Source of the DNA: Viola odorata
Taxonomy: Eukaryota > Streptophyta > Magnoliopsida > Malpighiales > Violaceae
Direction: 5' to 3'
Assembly (NCBI GenBank): GCA_963691705.1
Contig: OY829543.1
Location: 33,131,523 to 33,195,522, forward strand
DNA: 64,000 nucleotides
A program made the position numbers and the translations under genes. The notes under the pieces are model-generated. The model was not told the DNA's origin, did not search any database, and saw only the letters and a program-made list of their open reading frames with translations. Positions within the stretch are counted from its first letter, which is position 1. Each line of letters opens with the position of its first letter. This document shows, piece by piece, positions 30,741-43,287 of the stretch.

Positions 30741-33352
30741 GTTAAGAGCAATATTGCTGCCCTCTTCTTCAGAAAGACGCGTCTCTAGAGTGACTCCTTT
30801 CTGCTTCTCACCATCCAGGGTGAGTCTAGCTTCCTCCGTTTCCTTTTTGGTATCCTCTGTTTCCTTCTTGGCAGTTGCCAGAGCGTCTGATAGTCCTTGA
30901 CGCTCGCTCGTCAATTTTTCTATCTCCCCTTGCTTTTCCGCAGTTATCTTCACGTTATCCTCATCCCAATAATGAAGATTGCAAAATGAAGATAATAACT
31001 GAGAACGGATGAAATTTATGCGCTCTTGATGATTTTTAGCCAAAAATACACCCCTTTCCCCTTGATGCGACATGACACGAGCCGCCAAAAGGGAGGAAGA
31101 GGTGAGGGCATTGTCTTCACCTTCAGCCCCTGAAATATGGAAGGCTTCCTCCCGTAGGGCACCCAAATTAACTTGGTGGGTAACATGCCTAGAAGGAGAG
31201 AACGCACTTAAACTGACCATCACATCAGAAGCAGCGTTGTCCCTTTCCTCAGGAGTCGGAGACACAGGAATAAGAAACAAAGTAGCCGGAGAAGAAGGGT
31301 GATTAGAGGAACCTCCCATTTCAGGTACAAAAGACCCAGGTGCAGCGAACACTTCAAAATTGGGGCCCATCACATCTGAAGAAAAACCAATAGGGATGGA
31401 GGAAGAGTGAAGAGAAGAGGACTCAACAAAAGGATGAAAATCACCATCAACGTTAGTACCCCTTGATGATTCATGAAACGGACCGCCTTCTACAGAAGCT
31501 CTCGGGGAAGAGTAAACATCGAATGACGTCTGACCGACCGGGTTACTCTGAAGGTCATGTCGAGCCTTCTTTTGATGATTCTCGAGAAAATTTAAGAAGT
31601 TCATATTCTCGTTAGGAGGGGAACGAGTGAGAACAGTACTGGTTTCCTAAAGAAATGAAAACGCACTTAGAAGATAGTAAGGGAATAGAAGAAAATGGTA
31701 TGGACAAAGAGTGAAAGTACCTGAGCAGATGCAGAAACTAGGGGAATTCCTGTGGGAGTTGTATCAGCAACTGTCACTTCTGAAGAAGTAGCACCCTGAG
31801 AAAGAGCAGAACGTACGCCGCCTATGTTTCTACTTCTCTTTTTTCTCACAACGCGTACTCGTGAGGAAGACGCTTGAGCAGTGTCAAGGGCGGCAGCAGC
31901 CTCCTGAGAATGCGGTGTGACTAAATTAATAGTGATAGTCCCTCCTTCAGTAGGTGCAGCAACAGTAGCAGCGGCAGCAGCAACGGCGGCTTGTTCTCTT
32001 TTCTGTTGGGCCCTTCTCCTTTTTCTTCTTATATATTCTGGTTCCCAACCGAGTGGAGGCACTGCATATTCACAAAATAATGTTAGTGTTAGTATTTCTC
32101 TAAAATATAAAGAAAATGGGTTAAATACTCACCAACAGTACACGCGTGAATATCCATCCCATTAGCCAGATCACGGGTATCGACACTAAAGTCCAGTTGG
32201 AGCAGTTTCTGTAACCAGCCGTCCTCTGGAGAAGAAAATGGTTTTCTACTACCCTAGGCTCCGTCCCTAATCTCATGGTTAAAACCCGTCCTCTACCAGG
32301 GACCGGGTAGATCGACAACAAAAAATCCCGTTTTCCAGCCGGCAATGGAAGACTCAAGGTGCATGAGTTTCCAAGTGAATGGTTTTAATAACTCATCGTC
32401 GTAACGGGGTGCTATCACTATCACCCCTCTGCGGGAATACAATTGAAAAAGATTTTGAAGCAACAGTGATAAGAGTCCGAGGTTTGCTGAGCAGGATCGG
32501 CCTATGGGGTCTGGTCAGGAATACTGTTCCGGTGTCTTCGTGACCTGCAAAGCGCCGGAGGGGGTCTCCGGCGTAAACACTCCGATGACTAAGTCAGTAT
32601 GAGTGGTAAAAATGGCAGGGGTTCAACACGCTATCTTAGGCTTACCCTCTTGTCTGAAAGGGTGGGGGTATTTATAGGTAAAGAAAGGAATGTACCGACA
32701 GGGGGTAGGAGTTATCCCCGGTAGGTGTCGCTGGAGTGGTAGGGAATGACGTCATGCAGGGTGACGTCATACGGGGTGACGTCATGCGTGACCTGGGATG
32801 GGATGTCGCCGTGCGGGTGTCTCGTGAGAGCCCCCTCCGCTGATGTCAACCATCCCAGGGTCATCCGCCAGGCTAGGGGCGGTAGGAACAGTGTCGTGTC
32901 TCCCTTGGCAAGTACAGTGTTCTGGCCGGGCAGCCAGGTGGGATGGCGGAGATGCCGCTACAGTGATGTCAATGGTTATCAAACAGAATAGAAGAAGACT
33001 CGATCCCTTTAAACCTACATAATTCTATGAAAGCATAGACAATGCAGAACGCGTTGGGACTCAGCTGGGCTGGGTTCAAGTCAAACTGGGTTAACAGTTG
33101 TTCTACTAATGGATCGAGAGGAAGCCGGAACCCATAATTGAACATTTTGGCATACAATATCCTACTATTATTGGGTAATTCGTTGTTAAGGCGAAAAGAC
33201 TCAGAAGCAACCCGAATCGTGCAACCAGCAGGAAATTTTGCATTGAATTCATCTAATCCCTACTGAAGCATGGGCAAAGAATAAAGAGAAGTTGGGGTGT
33301 TTTCAATCTTTTCTTCTCCAATGGCTTTTGTAGAACGACGGGTTCTTGCCAT
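30741..33352 (-). pseudogene. D'' (G2): Transposase_28-like gene, truncated and split by a solo LTR
   Basis: Starts MARTRRSTKAIGE at 33352. Exon 1 carries YAKMFNYGFRLPLD and the WKLMHLESS segment, split by the solo LTR (32467-32981) and damaged by several stops. The donor near 32130 and a basic exon 2 (RRKRRRAQQKREQ, 32062-31720) match D. Exon 3 (31640 down) has a Pro/Ser-rich part, HVTHQVNL and the coiled coil. The last about 70 residues are missing at the junction near 30740. TATATATA near 33520-33528, CACGTG at 33600 and 33786 and the 24-bp element at 33749-33772 form its promoter. Confidence 0.8.
32467..32981 (-). repeat. Solo LTR, G3-like family, in exon 1 of D''
   Basis: TGATAAGAG to GGTTATCA, 515 bp, flanked by AACAG on both sides (32462-32466 and 32982-32986). 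It has three TGACGTCA boxes (32747, 32762, 32777), a minus-strand TATA near 32670 and the hairpin at 32553-32573. It resembles the G3 LTR in reverse orientation. No internal sequence remains, as expected after recombination between the two LTRs of one insertion. Confidence 0.93.
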
Positions 33353-34029
33353 GATTGAACACAGATGAGAAGTTAGAAAGAGAAAGAGAAACAATTGTAC
33401 CTTCGTCAAGAAATGCTAGAAATCCCAGACAAAGGAGAAAGAGCAATGCAAGTTGCTTTTGGGAATGGTATTGTGTAGGAAAAGAGATAAAAAAGAAAAA
33501 AAGAGGCGCGAAGAATGTTATATATAACCCTAAAGGGGTTAAGAGAAGCGACCAGTGGGCAATCGACACATGGCAGGGTGGCGTGTCAGAAAGACACGAC
33601 ACGTGCTAGGGATATAACCTTTGAAAAGGGGAAGACGTTTCAGTTCTTGTTACTCCCTAGGGGGCGTTTCTTCAAACACCTCCCAAAAGTAAAGACACAT
33701 GTCCTTTCTCATCATGACTTCTTCAATCACATTAATGAGGGGATCTCTAGCATTTAATGCTCTGAAAAGTAGCGCCAGCTTTTAACACGTGATCTCTGAG
33801 AAAGCTCAAGATAACGCCAACGATAACGCTATAAGAGCGAGTAGTAATTAATAGATATGATCAGCATTAACAACAAAATAAACCAAGACTCAAGATCTAC
33901 GAGAAGAAAATAACAGTTTCGCAGCATACGCGTTATTACGAATAAATAGCGTTAAGTGGTTTTACGTTACAACCTTTGGAAAAATAAAGGAAAAATAAAC
34001 GAGGATTAAATCAAGCTTGGGACAAAGAT
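33353..34029 (-). promoter_or_regulatory. D''-C'' spacer (G2)
   Basis: Holds the D'' promoter elements (TATA, two CACGTG boxes and the conserved 24-bp palindromic element). No gene is visible; the remainder to 34029 is A-rich and has the expected place of the C'' 3' end. Confidence 0.5.
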
Positions 34030-36138
34030 CTATAAGTCCCTGGTGGCATTTGGATCGTCCGATAATGGGAATCGTCGAGCGCCATTGCTATCACCTGTGT
34101 CTTCCTCCTCTGAAGAAAGCTGACCTTCTTTACATCCATCAATTTTATCCATCATTGTAGAGGTATAATCGGCAATCTTAGCTGGATCGAAAGAACTACT
34201 CCTATGGTAATCTGCAAAACCAGAGTTAAAGGTTGCATGGCCTTCTTCTTCCACCACTCTATCTTTAATGAAACCCTGGCAAGCTCCTCATCTCGAGCTA
34301 GTATTTCTTCATGAAGAAGAAAGTTCTTCTTCCTTTCTGTCATTAACTCTGCCTCCAAAACCTCGACTTTTGCTTTCCCTTTGGATTTCTCTCTACTCAA
34401 CTCCTTTTGCGTTTCATTTTGGAGTTGCGTTATAAATTTCACTTGGCTTAACGCTAGGTCAAGTTGTGCCTTTTGAGCACACATCGCGTTGGAAAAATCT
34501 TGCAATTTCCTGTCATAAGCCTCGATAGCATAGTCCAAATAGCGGAAGGCGACTAAAGAATCATTCATAATGCGCGCATATCGAGCCTTTTGAGAAAGTT
34601 GTAGAAACTTTTCTCTTTCTTCAGAAACACTCATCATCTTGCCTATCAAAGATGGCGTTAATTCATCTCCTGAGAAGGCCATTGATTCCAAGCCCTGTCA
34701 AATCTAGTCGATAGGATGAAACTCCCTTAGGGCCGTGAGAAGAGAGATTGACCGTTAAGACCGGAGAAGAAGCTTTATCACCTGCTCCAGTAACAGAAGT
34801 GAAAAACAATCGTTGAGGGGCCTTGGGCAACGAATCAGGAGGTGGGCTCATAAGGGAAGTCGTTGTTTCCACGTCTAGAATACAACAAGAAATAGGAGAG
34901 TCGAGGGGGTTAATTGGCGGAAGCGAATCTGCTGTTAATGGAACTTCAGTGGTAGTTGGAGGAACTACAGTTGTCGCCTCCATAACCTTGGTCAATTGAG
35001 AAGAACTTGCCATAGTAGAAATGTCAACCCTCACGGTAGGGACCTCGCCAGCATTTCCAGAAGAAATCCCGGTAGCCTGCCCATCTTTCTCTACTCTGAG
35101 TTTCTTTCGTTGGACTATGGAGGCTTGACGAAGATCTGTTTCAGTATCCATCTCCTCGCTATCGCTGTCGACTATCCTAGTTATGGGTGGGCGCAAATTT
35201 ACTCCTCTGCCCCTGTCCCTTTCCTGCAACCGCTTTAGTTCTCCTATTCTTTAACGGGACATTCTGACGACTGGAGCCCCCAGATGGTGGAGAAGTCGGT
35301 AGTGTTTGGAGCGGTATCACATTTAGGGGAATGTTATTCCCTCCAGATGATTGACCCTCAGTGTTTTCTGCCAAGGAACTATGTTAGAACAACGAGCAAA
35401 TCAAAGCGATAACGCGAAAAGAAGAAAACTCACCTATAAGGCACTCTTCCAAGCGTCTGTACAAAGCGAACTCCCAAATACGGAAGGACATATCTATCTC
35501 TAGCAGAGCGTTAGCCTAAGCCAACTCATCTCTAGATAACACTACTGGTTTTACCCAACCGGCACTAGTAATTTCTCGATTAAAACCCCCACGCCACAAA
35601 CGAGAAGGCAATTCGATAATGAAGAAACCGTTCTTCCATTCAGCCACAGTCTCCTCAAAGCCCTGAAACTTCTACCAGAATGACTGTACGTACGCGTCAT
35701 TCCACCTCTGGGTAATATCGACCAAACAGTTATGGCACTTTAAGCTAAAAAAATTACAGAATAAATTGACGGACGGATTAAAGATACCCTTCATCTCCCA
35801 AGCACAAAGGAAAGCATAAATCCCACACCAGGAGGAAGGAGTTATCTTACCTGGATTAATATCATATCAACGCAACAATTTTTCTACAGAACTATGAATT
35901 GGGAAACGAAAGCCATAAAGGAAAATCTTAAAGTAAACCATTCTATAGTTTCCCCATAACAGATCATGAAGTCGCAGGCCATCCTCAGGAAGGATAACAG
36001 AATAACCAGGGGGGAAAGAGATACCCTGACTCTCTAATTCAGCCTTCAGAACTGTTTCACAAGAAAAAATGCTAGGTGTTTTATCGACTTCTAGATCTAA
36101 AGGCCTATAAAACCCCTGTAAGCTCTAGTCCTACGCAT
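34030..36138 (-). pseudogene. C'' (G2): Transposase_28-like gene (broken)
   Basis: Start near 36138 (MRRTRAYRG). A one-base shift precedes RPLDLEVDKTPSIF, then YRMVYFKIFLYGFRFPIH and WCGIYAFLCAWEM. Exon 1 ends at 35434 and a 66-bp intron (35433-35368) follows, as in C. Exon 2 has the IPLNVIPLQTLP start, DSDSEEMDTETDLR, and a coiled-coil end with SREKSKGKAKVEVLEAEL and IEWWKKK, then a shift into an acidic tail ending at 34030. Stops replace residues such as Trp in exon 1. CACGTG lies upstream at 36393-36398. Confidence 0.8.
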
Positions 36139-36627
36139 AATGAACCAGCGAAAAAAAAATCTGAAGAAGATGGAGTGAAATACCTTGAAAGAAAAGAATC
36201 ACAGACGATCCAGCGGTGGACAGTGGACGAGCAAGGAATTCTTCGTGATAAAGCAGAAGGAAAAGAAAAAGGAAATTTGAAACGAGAGTAAAAAGAGTAA
36301 GGAAGAGAAACTAGTCTCCTCTTAAAGGATTGAGTGCCACCATATTAATTGAGCGACCTATCGTATGCAGACATGTGTAGAAAAGAAGAGGCCACGTGGA
36401 ATCATATTATAGAAGAATTTAAGACCAAGCAGTTACTAGTCACGTCTTTTTGAGAGGTGATTAATTTGGACCAAGTTAGACGGTTACGGAACAGTTACTT
36501 CAAAAGGACTGATGCGTTCGCGTTAACTATTAAAGAAAGTCGGGAGAAAATGCAAAAATGGTAGCAAAGGATAGTTGCAAATAATTCATAAAGCCATACG
36601 GCATCTACGGGACGTTTGACACACAGA
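36139..36627. other. C''-B'' spacer (G2)
   Basis: No gene seen on either strand. It contains the C'' G-box and A-rich sequence where the 3' end of B'' is expected. Confidence 0.4.
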
Positions 36628-37091
36628 TCAATCTTCGTCAAGCTCATAAGAAGGCCAATAGAAATTGTCTCCATCTGAAGACGGCAGCCCATCATTGACA
36701 AAAGGGAAAGGCTCATCAACCCTTCTCTCTTGACCTAGCTTTGACGGGGGGTCCTCCAAAGGACTTTTCCCCTTTGTAAGAGTAGTGCATGAATTCTCCT
36801 TGACGACGGAGGTCGTAACCTTAAAACCGTCATCTCCCGCAGGGACTTCCCCCTTGACATAAAACGGTTGATATGTGGAAACAGCTCATCACCTCTTTGC
36901 ACAGGGGTGGTGTAGGTGTCACGGTTGGCATCGAATGTTCCAGAAAGTTTCCTTTTTGATCTCTTACAACCCTTGCGTAGGTAAAACCGTCTTTTAAAGC
37001 GCAGCGGAGAAGGATCGTGGGAATCTGGGGAAGTAGGAGGAGTTTGTGGAGAATCACGTTCTGCAACGTCCATGGAGTATGAATCAACCAT
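36628..37091 (-). pseudogene. B'' (G2): small proline-rich gene with frameshift
   Basis: Begins MVDSYSMDVAERDSPQ, then PQTPPTSPD and a basic stretch (RKGCKRSKRK). The family C-terminus (VDEPFPFVNDG, then FYWPSYELDED and stop) is present but in another frame, so a small insertion or deletion lies between about 36740 and 36900. TATTTAA is at 37169-37163 on the minus strand. Confidence 0.75.
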
Positions 37092-37580
37092 GAAATTACG
37101 AATAGTTTTCACAAAGAAATAAGAAGAAGAATATGAATAGGAAAAAGAGAGGAAAACCCCATTAAATAGTTGCGGCAAAAAGGCTATCCCGCCTTTTTGC
37201 ATACCCCTTGGAGAAAATTAATGCAACTTGAGAATAATAATCATAGCTGCAAAATATAATCCCACGAACACGCCTGTTGGAAATCTACACCAATCAGAAG
37301 GCGCTGAAAACATCGCCCAATCAGTTACCATTGAAAAGCGGCGTGGAATTAATACAAGAAATGGTTAGCAAAAATATTTATTATCGTCCGGCGAACGTTA
37401 AAAGAAAATACTATGGAAGTACGACCAGTGGCGAACTCATTTTCGGTTGGGCTGATAGATGCGTCAAAGCAGAATATCACAAGCGAATTCACAAAAGTCT
37501 TTTTATTTATAGCCTGACGGCCTGAACATACATCCGCATACATAGGAAAAATAAAAGAACACAGGGACGGTTGCAAACAG

Positions 37581-37961
37581 TCAGGCGTTGGACCCAGCGT
37601 TGTCATCTGGCACGGAGGGAATCTCCCTCAGGGCATCCGCCACAGAAGTCAGTTCGGAGGAGGAAACCCTCATGCCCTTCAAGCAGCATCCCAGCATATC
37701 CTTCCTTTGTTGTAGCATGGTGATGACCACCTGGATGCGGGAAACAGCAGCAACCAACTTAGACACGTTCTCCAGAGGACTAAAATCCTCCATTGAAGTT
37801 GCACCTTGCCTGGACAAAAGAGGGGTCATCATCCTCTGAAGCTCCAGAATATCCTCAGAGGTTTTGGTTAGCATATTTTCTAGAAAGCCCACATCGGCCT
37901 GGTTGAGGTTTTTCAGAGTGTGAGCCTTTGAGATCAAGAATTTCTTTGTCAGATCATCCAT
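37581..37961 (-). CDS. A'' (G2): conserved small protein, open reading frame intact
   Basis: Open frame of 126 codons from the ATG at 37961, after the same MDxLTKxFLxSK start as A and A'. It shares VGFLENML, KTSEDILELQ, MEDFSPLENVSKL and MLQQRKDMLGCCLKGMR with gene A of G5. It is the only antisense gene of G2 still open, although neighbours B'', C'' and D'' are broken. A longer upstream in-frame extension exists (to 38204) but crosses the LTR edge and has no family match. Function unknown. Confidence 0.7.
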   Translation of the reverse strand: MDDLTKKFLISKAHTLKNLNQADVGFLENMLTKTSEDILELQRMMTPLLSRQGATSMEDFSPLENVSKLVAAVSRIQVVITMLQQRKDMLGCCLKGMRVSSSELTSVADALREIPSVPDDNAGSNA

Positions 37962-38155
37962 GATGAAAATGCCGAGATAAATGCAAAAAAATGTGAAGAG
38001 CCGAAGCAAAGGAAGATTCAAGGCCCCAAGGAATGATGGTGCAAAAGAAAGAGTTATCAAGTCACCCTGTTGTCTTGAAGATTGTAAGGTAGACAAGGCC
38101 GAAAATGAAGCGGCAGCCTTTGGTAAACACTCAGGCTCGTTTTCGGTTGGGCTTA

Positions 38156-38610
38156 TGATAACTATAAATGAGACTTCAAGGGCGTTATCGTCCATAAACC
38201 ACACGACGGGGACCAGAGTACTGTAGCTGTCGGCATGATCACTATAGCCGTCACCTTATACAAGGATCTAGGGATGGTCGACATCAGCGCGGGGCGGGGG
38301 GGGGGGGGGGGGGGTCTCCATCAACACGGCGTTATCCCATCCTTAGATAACGTGCTACGATAACATGCTTCATTAACGGGGAACCCCAACCGTCTGTCAA
38401 ACCCGTCATCACCCTCAGATAATGGGGTTCTCCAAGGTAACACCCAGTTTCTGCCTATAAATACCCATAAGATCAAAGAGAAAGGTAAGCCTAAGATTGC
38501 TAGTAAAAACTTTGCCATTTTCACTACCTTTACTAACTTAAGCAACGAAGAGTCTACACCGGAGACCCCCTCTGGCGCTTTGCAGGTACACCGGACGACG
38601 AGGGTCAGCG
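38156..38610 (+). repeat. G2 3' LTR (3' edge truncated)
   Basis: Starts TGATAAC after TTTTCGGTTGGGCTTA (38140-38155). It has a G run of about 18 at 38296-38313, a plus-strand TATA (CTATAAATA near 38456) and the hairpin at 38559-38575. The usual TTATCA end is missing; similarity fades near 38610 and Harb1 sequence follows. Confidence 0.8.
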
Positions 38611-38649
38611 ACCCCAGGAAGTCAATTTACCCTTCTGCCCTCCAACAGG

Positions 38650-40040
38650 AGCCTGAATCTTCTCACTATTGAGTTACGAACTTCATTCATAGGCAAAATT
38701 TCCCTATGGTCCCATTCATTTTGCACACTTCCTTCACCCATATGCATTGCATCTTGCGAAATTCCCTCAGAATCTGGAAATATATCTTCTGGTATAAAAT
38801 CTGAATTCTCATCCAATCTTTTAGAAGCAAAATCCTCTAAAGATTTTCTTCGTATAAAATTGTGCAAAACCATAGAAGCGATTACAATTTTAGCTTGCGT
38901 TGGGAATGGATACAATGGTATGTCACGTAATATTTTCCATCTTCTCTTCCATACTCCAAATGTTCATTCTATACAACATCTTAATGAAGAATGAGCCCGA
39001 TTAAAGATTTACTTACGACCCCTGGGTGGTTGGCCTCGTCAAAAATTAGGTAAATGATACCTTGTACTCTTGTAAGGTTTCAGATACCCATTAACGTTAG
39101 GATATCCAGCATCTACTACATAATACTTACCTAATATCACAAATAAGTTAAGGTTATTAATACAACAATAATTACTGGTTTAAATAAATAAACATTGTGA
39201 ATATAACAATTTAACCTGCAGGTGGTTGAGGGAATTTCCATTCTAGATTGTTCACTATAGAATTGAAAATGCGAGTATCATGGGTAGTGCCTTGCTATCC
39301 AATGCAAGCATAGATAAATTGCATGTCAAAACTACATGCTGCTATAACATTTTGAGTCGGAATACCTTTTCCGCCAATGTACCTAATTTGATCTTCTGTG
39401 CTGACACAAGCATGTACATGTGTTCCGTCTATGGCTCCAATACAATCCTAAAAGAAATTATAATCAATTTATTTGTATTTAACCGAGATGCATAACATAA
39501 ATATTATTATAAAATGTAAATAAAATGAATTACTAAGTATACCTTAAAATATGGCATATATCTTGTATCATTTAAAATTTCTGGCGAGACAATATTGAAA
39601 TCTCCAGGACAAATTATGTGCTCTGATAATGACCATACAGCGTCTAATACCTGATTAAAAATTCTACTAGTAGTTTCTGTAGAGTGTTGAAAATGTTCAC
39701 AGACGTGCCTGTTTAAAGCACCTAAGCCGATGGTATATAAAAATATACGCACTTTCTCAATAACTGATATTCTTCGCGACGACTGCAAATTGCAAGATGA
39801 TTGCAATGTGCCCACTAGTTCTAATATTGTATCTTTATCCATCCGGAACATGTTGATAGATCGTGAATCTCTTCCAGACAATATCTCAGTCAACCAATTC
39901 ATTCCTATTTGGTACGAGGTCATACACAACTCTTTATATATGTAAGTGCAGAAATACGTACTGATAGATGCAGTCGTAGCCGTCATTAACCACCAAAATT
40001 CTTCGTCATTGTCCACGTGCAAATCATTCTCTTCATTCAT
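38650..40040 (-). pseudogene. Harb1 transposase (PIF/Harbinger, DDE)
   Basis: Cut-and-paste transposase related to plant HARBI1-type nucleases. Proposed exons on the minus strand: 40040-39543, 39447-39216 and 39130 to about 38650, with GT-AG introns of 95 and 85 bp. Catalytic residues are visible: Asp in GAIDGTHVHA, Asp in YYVVDAGYPN and Glu in SLRCCIE before TFGVWKRRW. The C-terminal part has VLHNFIRRK. Stops are present (Trp lost in the second exon, Arg lost after the catalytic Glu), so the copy is dead as read. Confidence 0.85.
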
Positions 40041-40080
40041 TTCTAGACAAAATATTACATGAATGAATAGATACAAAATA

Positions 40081-40879
40081 ATACATAAAAACCAATATCT
40101 AGAAATATAACCAAAAAAAAAAGAAGACGAAACATAATAAAAAATACTTCAATTTTGCAACTCGAATCATACAATCATTCTCAAAATATATTTGATAAAG
40201 ACATGTAATATTATTCTCTCCATTGTAATGTTTTAGTATTTCACTATATTGTTGTCAGCATTTATATTAGGAGTTGCTATAAATTTGCATTCAATGTGTA
40301 AGAAGTGACAAAGGGTGGTAGTTTGAAAGAGGTGATATGTGGTTATTACTGGTTGGTGGAAGTGGTTAGCCTTCATAAATATCTGCATTGTTTAGCAGTT
40401 GATAACTTGACATTGTTTAGGTTGATTTCTTTTTTATATGATTTTTTTTGCCCGTGTATGGTAGGCCTAGGTGTATTTATTTGTTTTGTCTTTTTGTTAT
40501 TTTCAGATTGCTAAACATTTAATTTCATTTTATTTAAGATGCAATGTGTTGTTAAAAAAAATCATATTTATTTAAGATGCTAAACATTTTATTTCATTTT
40601 ATTTAAAATAAAACACGACCATATAAACTAATAAATGATTAAACACAAAACGCATACATAATAACTAATAAAAGGTAGTTCACTACTAATATTGTCATAC
40701 AATATTGCAATACAACAAATATAACAAAGCTCACTACTAATATTGTCATACAATATTGCAATACAACAAATATAACAAAGCTCACTACTAATATTTTCAT
40801 ACAATCTTGCAATATAAAGTTCACAATTTATTTTGGCCCTTTATGAGTAAAATGATACACCAAATAGTTCAGCTTGTGT
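40081..40879. other. Harb1 intergenic region with a 51-bp tandem repeat
   Basis: AT-rich, no gene seen. About 2.8 copies of a 51-bp unit starting CACTACTAATATT lie at 40681, 40732 and 40783. The region separates the transposase from the Myb/SANT-like gene. Confidence 0.65.
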
Positions 40880-41865
40880 GCTGGTGAATCGAGCTCAAAA
40901 TAAACCTCTCTTCATTTTGTCTTCGAGAAATTCAGTGGCAAACATAAAAAGGTCTCCGTGGATGTCCAGCCCAGGTATGGTTTTCATGTCTGCTACACAC
41001 GCTCTCAAGCTAGGTACTTCAGGTTCAACAACCTTAGAGCTCACAGTTGAACTCCTAGAGGCCACCGCACTGACCAACGTATCCAGGTGTCTAGCTAGCA
41101 TTGCTGCGCCCCTAATTGCCTCTTTCCTTTCTTCAATCGAAGGCTTGGATTGGCACTCCCCCTTCCGTCAACAGTTCTCTTCCGATTACTTGGTACATCC
41201 GCTTGAGAATTTCCACCCTCAAACAAATCATCCAAACTTTGATCAAGAGGAATTGCTTCATCTGAATCACCAGAACCTTCAACATACTGGTGTTGGTCCT
41301 GCGACGTAACGTGCACATCGCATCCGAGCGATATAGCAAACTCTTTGGTAGCTACTATGGTGGAAAATATCACGTCTAGTTTCTATTCAAGTTCTGGTTC
41401 AATTCCACATATTCTGAAGTTTGCAAAACTCGGGTTTACCTACACATAAAGATATAAAAACATCCATCATGCCATAAACTAACCAAATATTATGATAGTA
41501 GAGCAAACTAGTTTCAAAAGGCAAGAACTAACCTTGATTTTTTCTTCCCACCAACCATCATCTGCACCAATTGTATTTTTATGCGTATCCCATCCTAACC
41601 CTGTCTCATTACGCATCAAATCTTTCCACTATTTATAATCCTTTTTTAAAGCATCCCATTTGTTCTTAAGTTGTTTTTGCTCATAAGACAATCCAGTTTT
41701 AGTCCGGAACTCATTCGTGATAAAGTCCCACCCTTGTTTGTTGAAATGAGTGTATGGCCTAAATATTTTTTCAATAGCAACAATGCACAAATCACAAAAT
41801 GTATGCACTATACTCTTGTGCCAAACAGCCTTCGATATTCTACTTCCAGTTCCTTGGGTTGTCAT
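40880..41865 (-). pseudogene. Harb1 Myb/SANT-like DNA-binding protein
   Basis: Second protein of PIF/Harbinger elements, which helps bring transposase to the nucleus and to the ends. The N-terminal segment from 41865 has the plant Myb/SANT-like trihelix pattern (FRPYTHFNKQGW, EFRTKTGLSYEQKQLKNKWD, ALKKDYK, then GLGW). A stop at 41631-41629 and an intron near 41530-41440 follow, then an acidic, Ser-rich second half with a Lys/Arg cluster (LRLKKGKRQ) and a C-terminal segment down to 40880 in another frame. It resembles L10-interacting MYB domain proteins as well, but the place inside Harb1 favours the transposon protein. Confidence 0.75.
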
Positions 41866-43287
41866 CTACAACAAACACAATGCATTCATAGCATGATTTA
41901 CAATTAATTTCATCTTGCATATGCTGTCACCATGGATATCAGAATGTCAAGAAAATAAATAAAAGACAATAAAGCCAAAAACACCAATAATAGCTACTCA
42001 ACAACACGCAGATCCAGTACCAAGATCATAAATCAAAGGACCAACAAATATAGTACCAAAAATCAGCAATAACAGTCGTAAAAAACAAGCATTTACAGTG
42101 CCAAAAACCAGCAATTACATCCCAAAAAACCAGCAATGAAAACGTCAATCAAGCATTGAAGAAGTTTTAATTCAAACAAAATTTAGATACTAGATTGTTT
42201 AAAGGATGTATAGCCTCTATTAACCATGTGAAGCAGTGCACAGTCAATACAAGACAATCCGAATAGCTTCACACACTCAGAATAACATCCATAAGAATTT
42301 GCATACACACACGTAGAAGTTCATAACATTTTTTGAAACCACTCAAACATAGTCAACATGTTCAGCAACAATCAGTCTTAACTTGAACATTAAGAGTTTA
42401 CACCCAAACTCTTTTCCAACCCTACAATCACTACCCAATTTAAAGCTGCTCAGTTGTAGTTAAGCAAAAATCCAGACAAAATTAAGCAAAAATCAGCCAC
42501 AAAATCATTCTGAAATCAAACACAAAATCAATCTGAAATCAACCCAACAATGAAACCCAATAATTAAACCAATAATTAAACCAAAAATTAACCCAAAATC
42601 AGCCACACAATTTAACGGAAAAAATAGGTTAAAAATTTAAATAAAAATTGATTACCTACGGGAATTTATTTCGAGGATGAAGAGGAGATTACCTGTCGGC
42701 CGGTGGGTGAGGAAGTGTTGGATCGGGGGTTTCTGGAGATGTAGGTTTTAGTCTGAGAGGCTGGACAGAGGTAAAGGTCGTTACCATTCTTCTTCTGCTT
42801 CTATTTCTCCTCTCTTCTCTTCTCTTCTATTCTATTCTCTTCCTCGATGCTTTTTCGATTTCGTACGCAAGCGAGAGGAGGATGCCGCTGGTGGTGGAGG
42901 ACCGCGGTGGTTATGGTTGAGCTGATGTTTGCTACTAGTGGTGGAGGACGACGATGGTGGAGGAGATGAGAAGAAGAATGAGGTGCAGATAATTTGAGAA
43001 GAACAACGATGAAATGAAGGAGCAAGAGTAGTTAAGTTGAGTTTTTATACCAAGTTTTTTCGTAATTATTTAGAATTTGGCTGGACATTTTTGTCCACTA
43101 ATTGTTTAGCCCTCCATCCCGACAACGCCCAAACCCCCTATTTCTCCCACTAGTCCTTGAGCATCCAATGTCAAAACTAGCAAAAATACTGGTTTGCAAA
43201 ATGGACTGGACTTCTTGAGAAGTCCATTTTAAAAGGGTGTAACAAAACACCTAGGGGTTGGTTTTGGGTTTGGGAAAGGCCTTTTGG
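41866..43287. other. Harb1 right subterminal region
   Basis: Non-coding, with repeated CAGCAAT and AAATCA words (42000-42600) and a pyrimidine tract of TCTTC/TTCTA units at 42800-42840. This is 5' of the Myb/SANT-like gene. The last 110 bp (from about 43190) match the right part of Harb2. Confidence 0.6.

Noticed and set aside
4826..38610. Endogenous pararetrovirus (caulimovirus-like) origin for the reverse transcriptases
   Set aside because: All have gypsy-type RT-RNase H-integrase order with LTRs, primer sites and target duplications; no movement or coat protein is seen.
40681..40823. Possible CRISPR-like array
   Set aside because: The 51-bp units are contiguous with no spacers, in a eukaryotic transposon; a simple tandem repeat.
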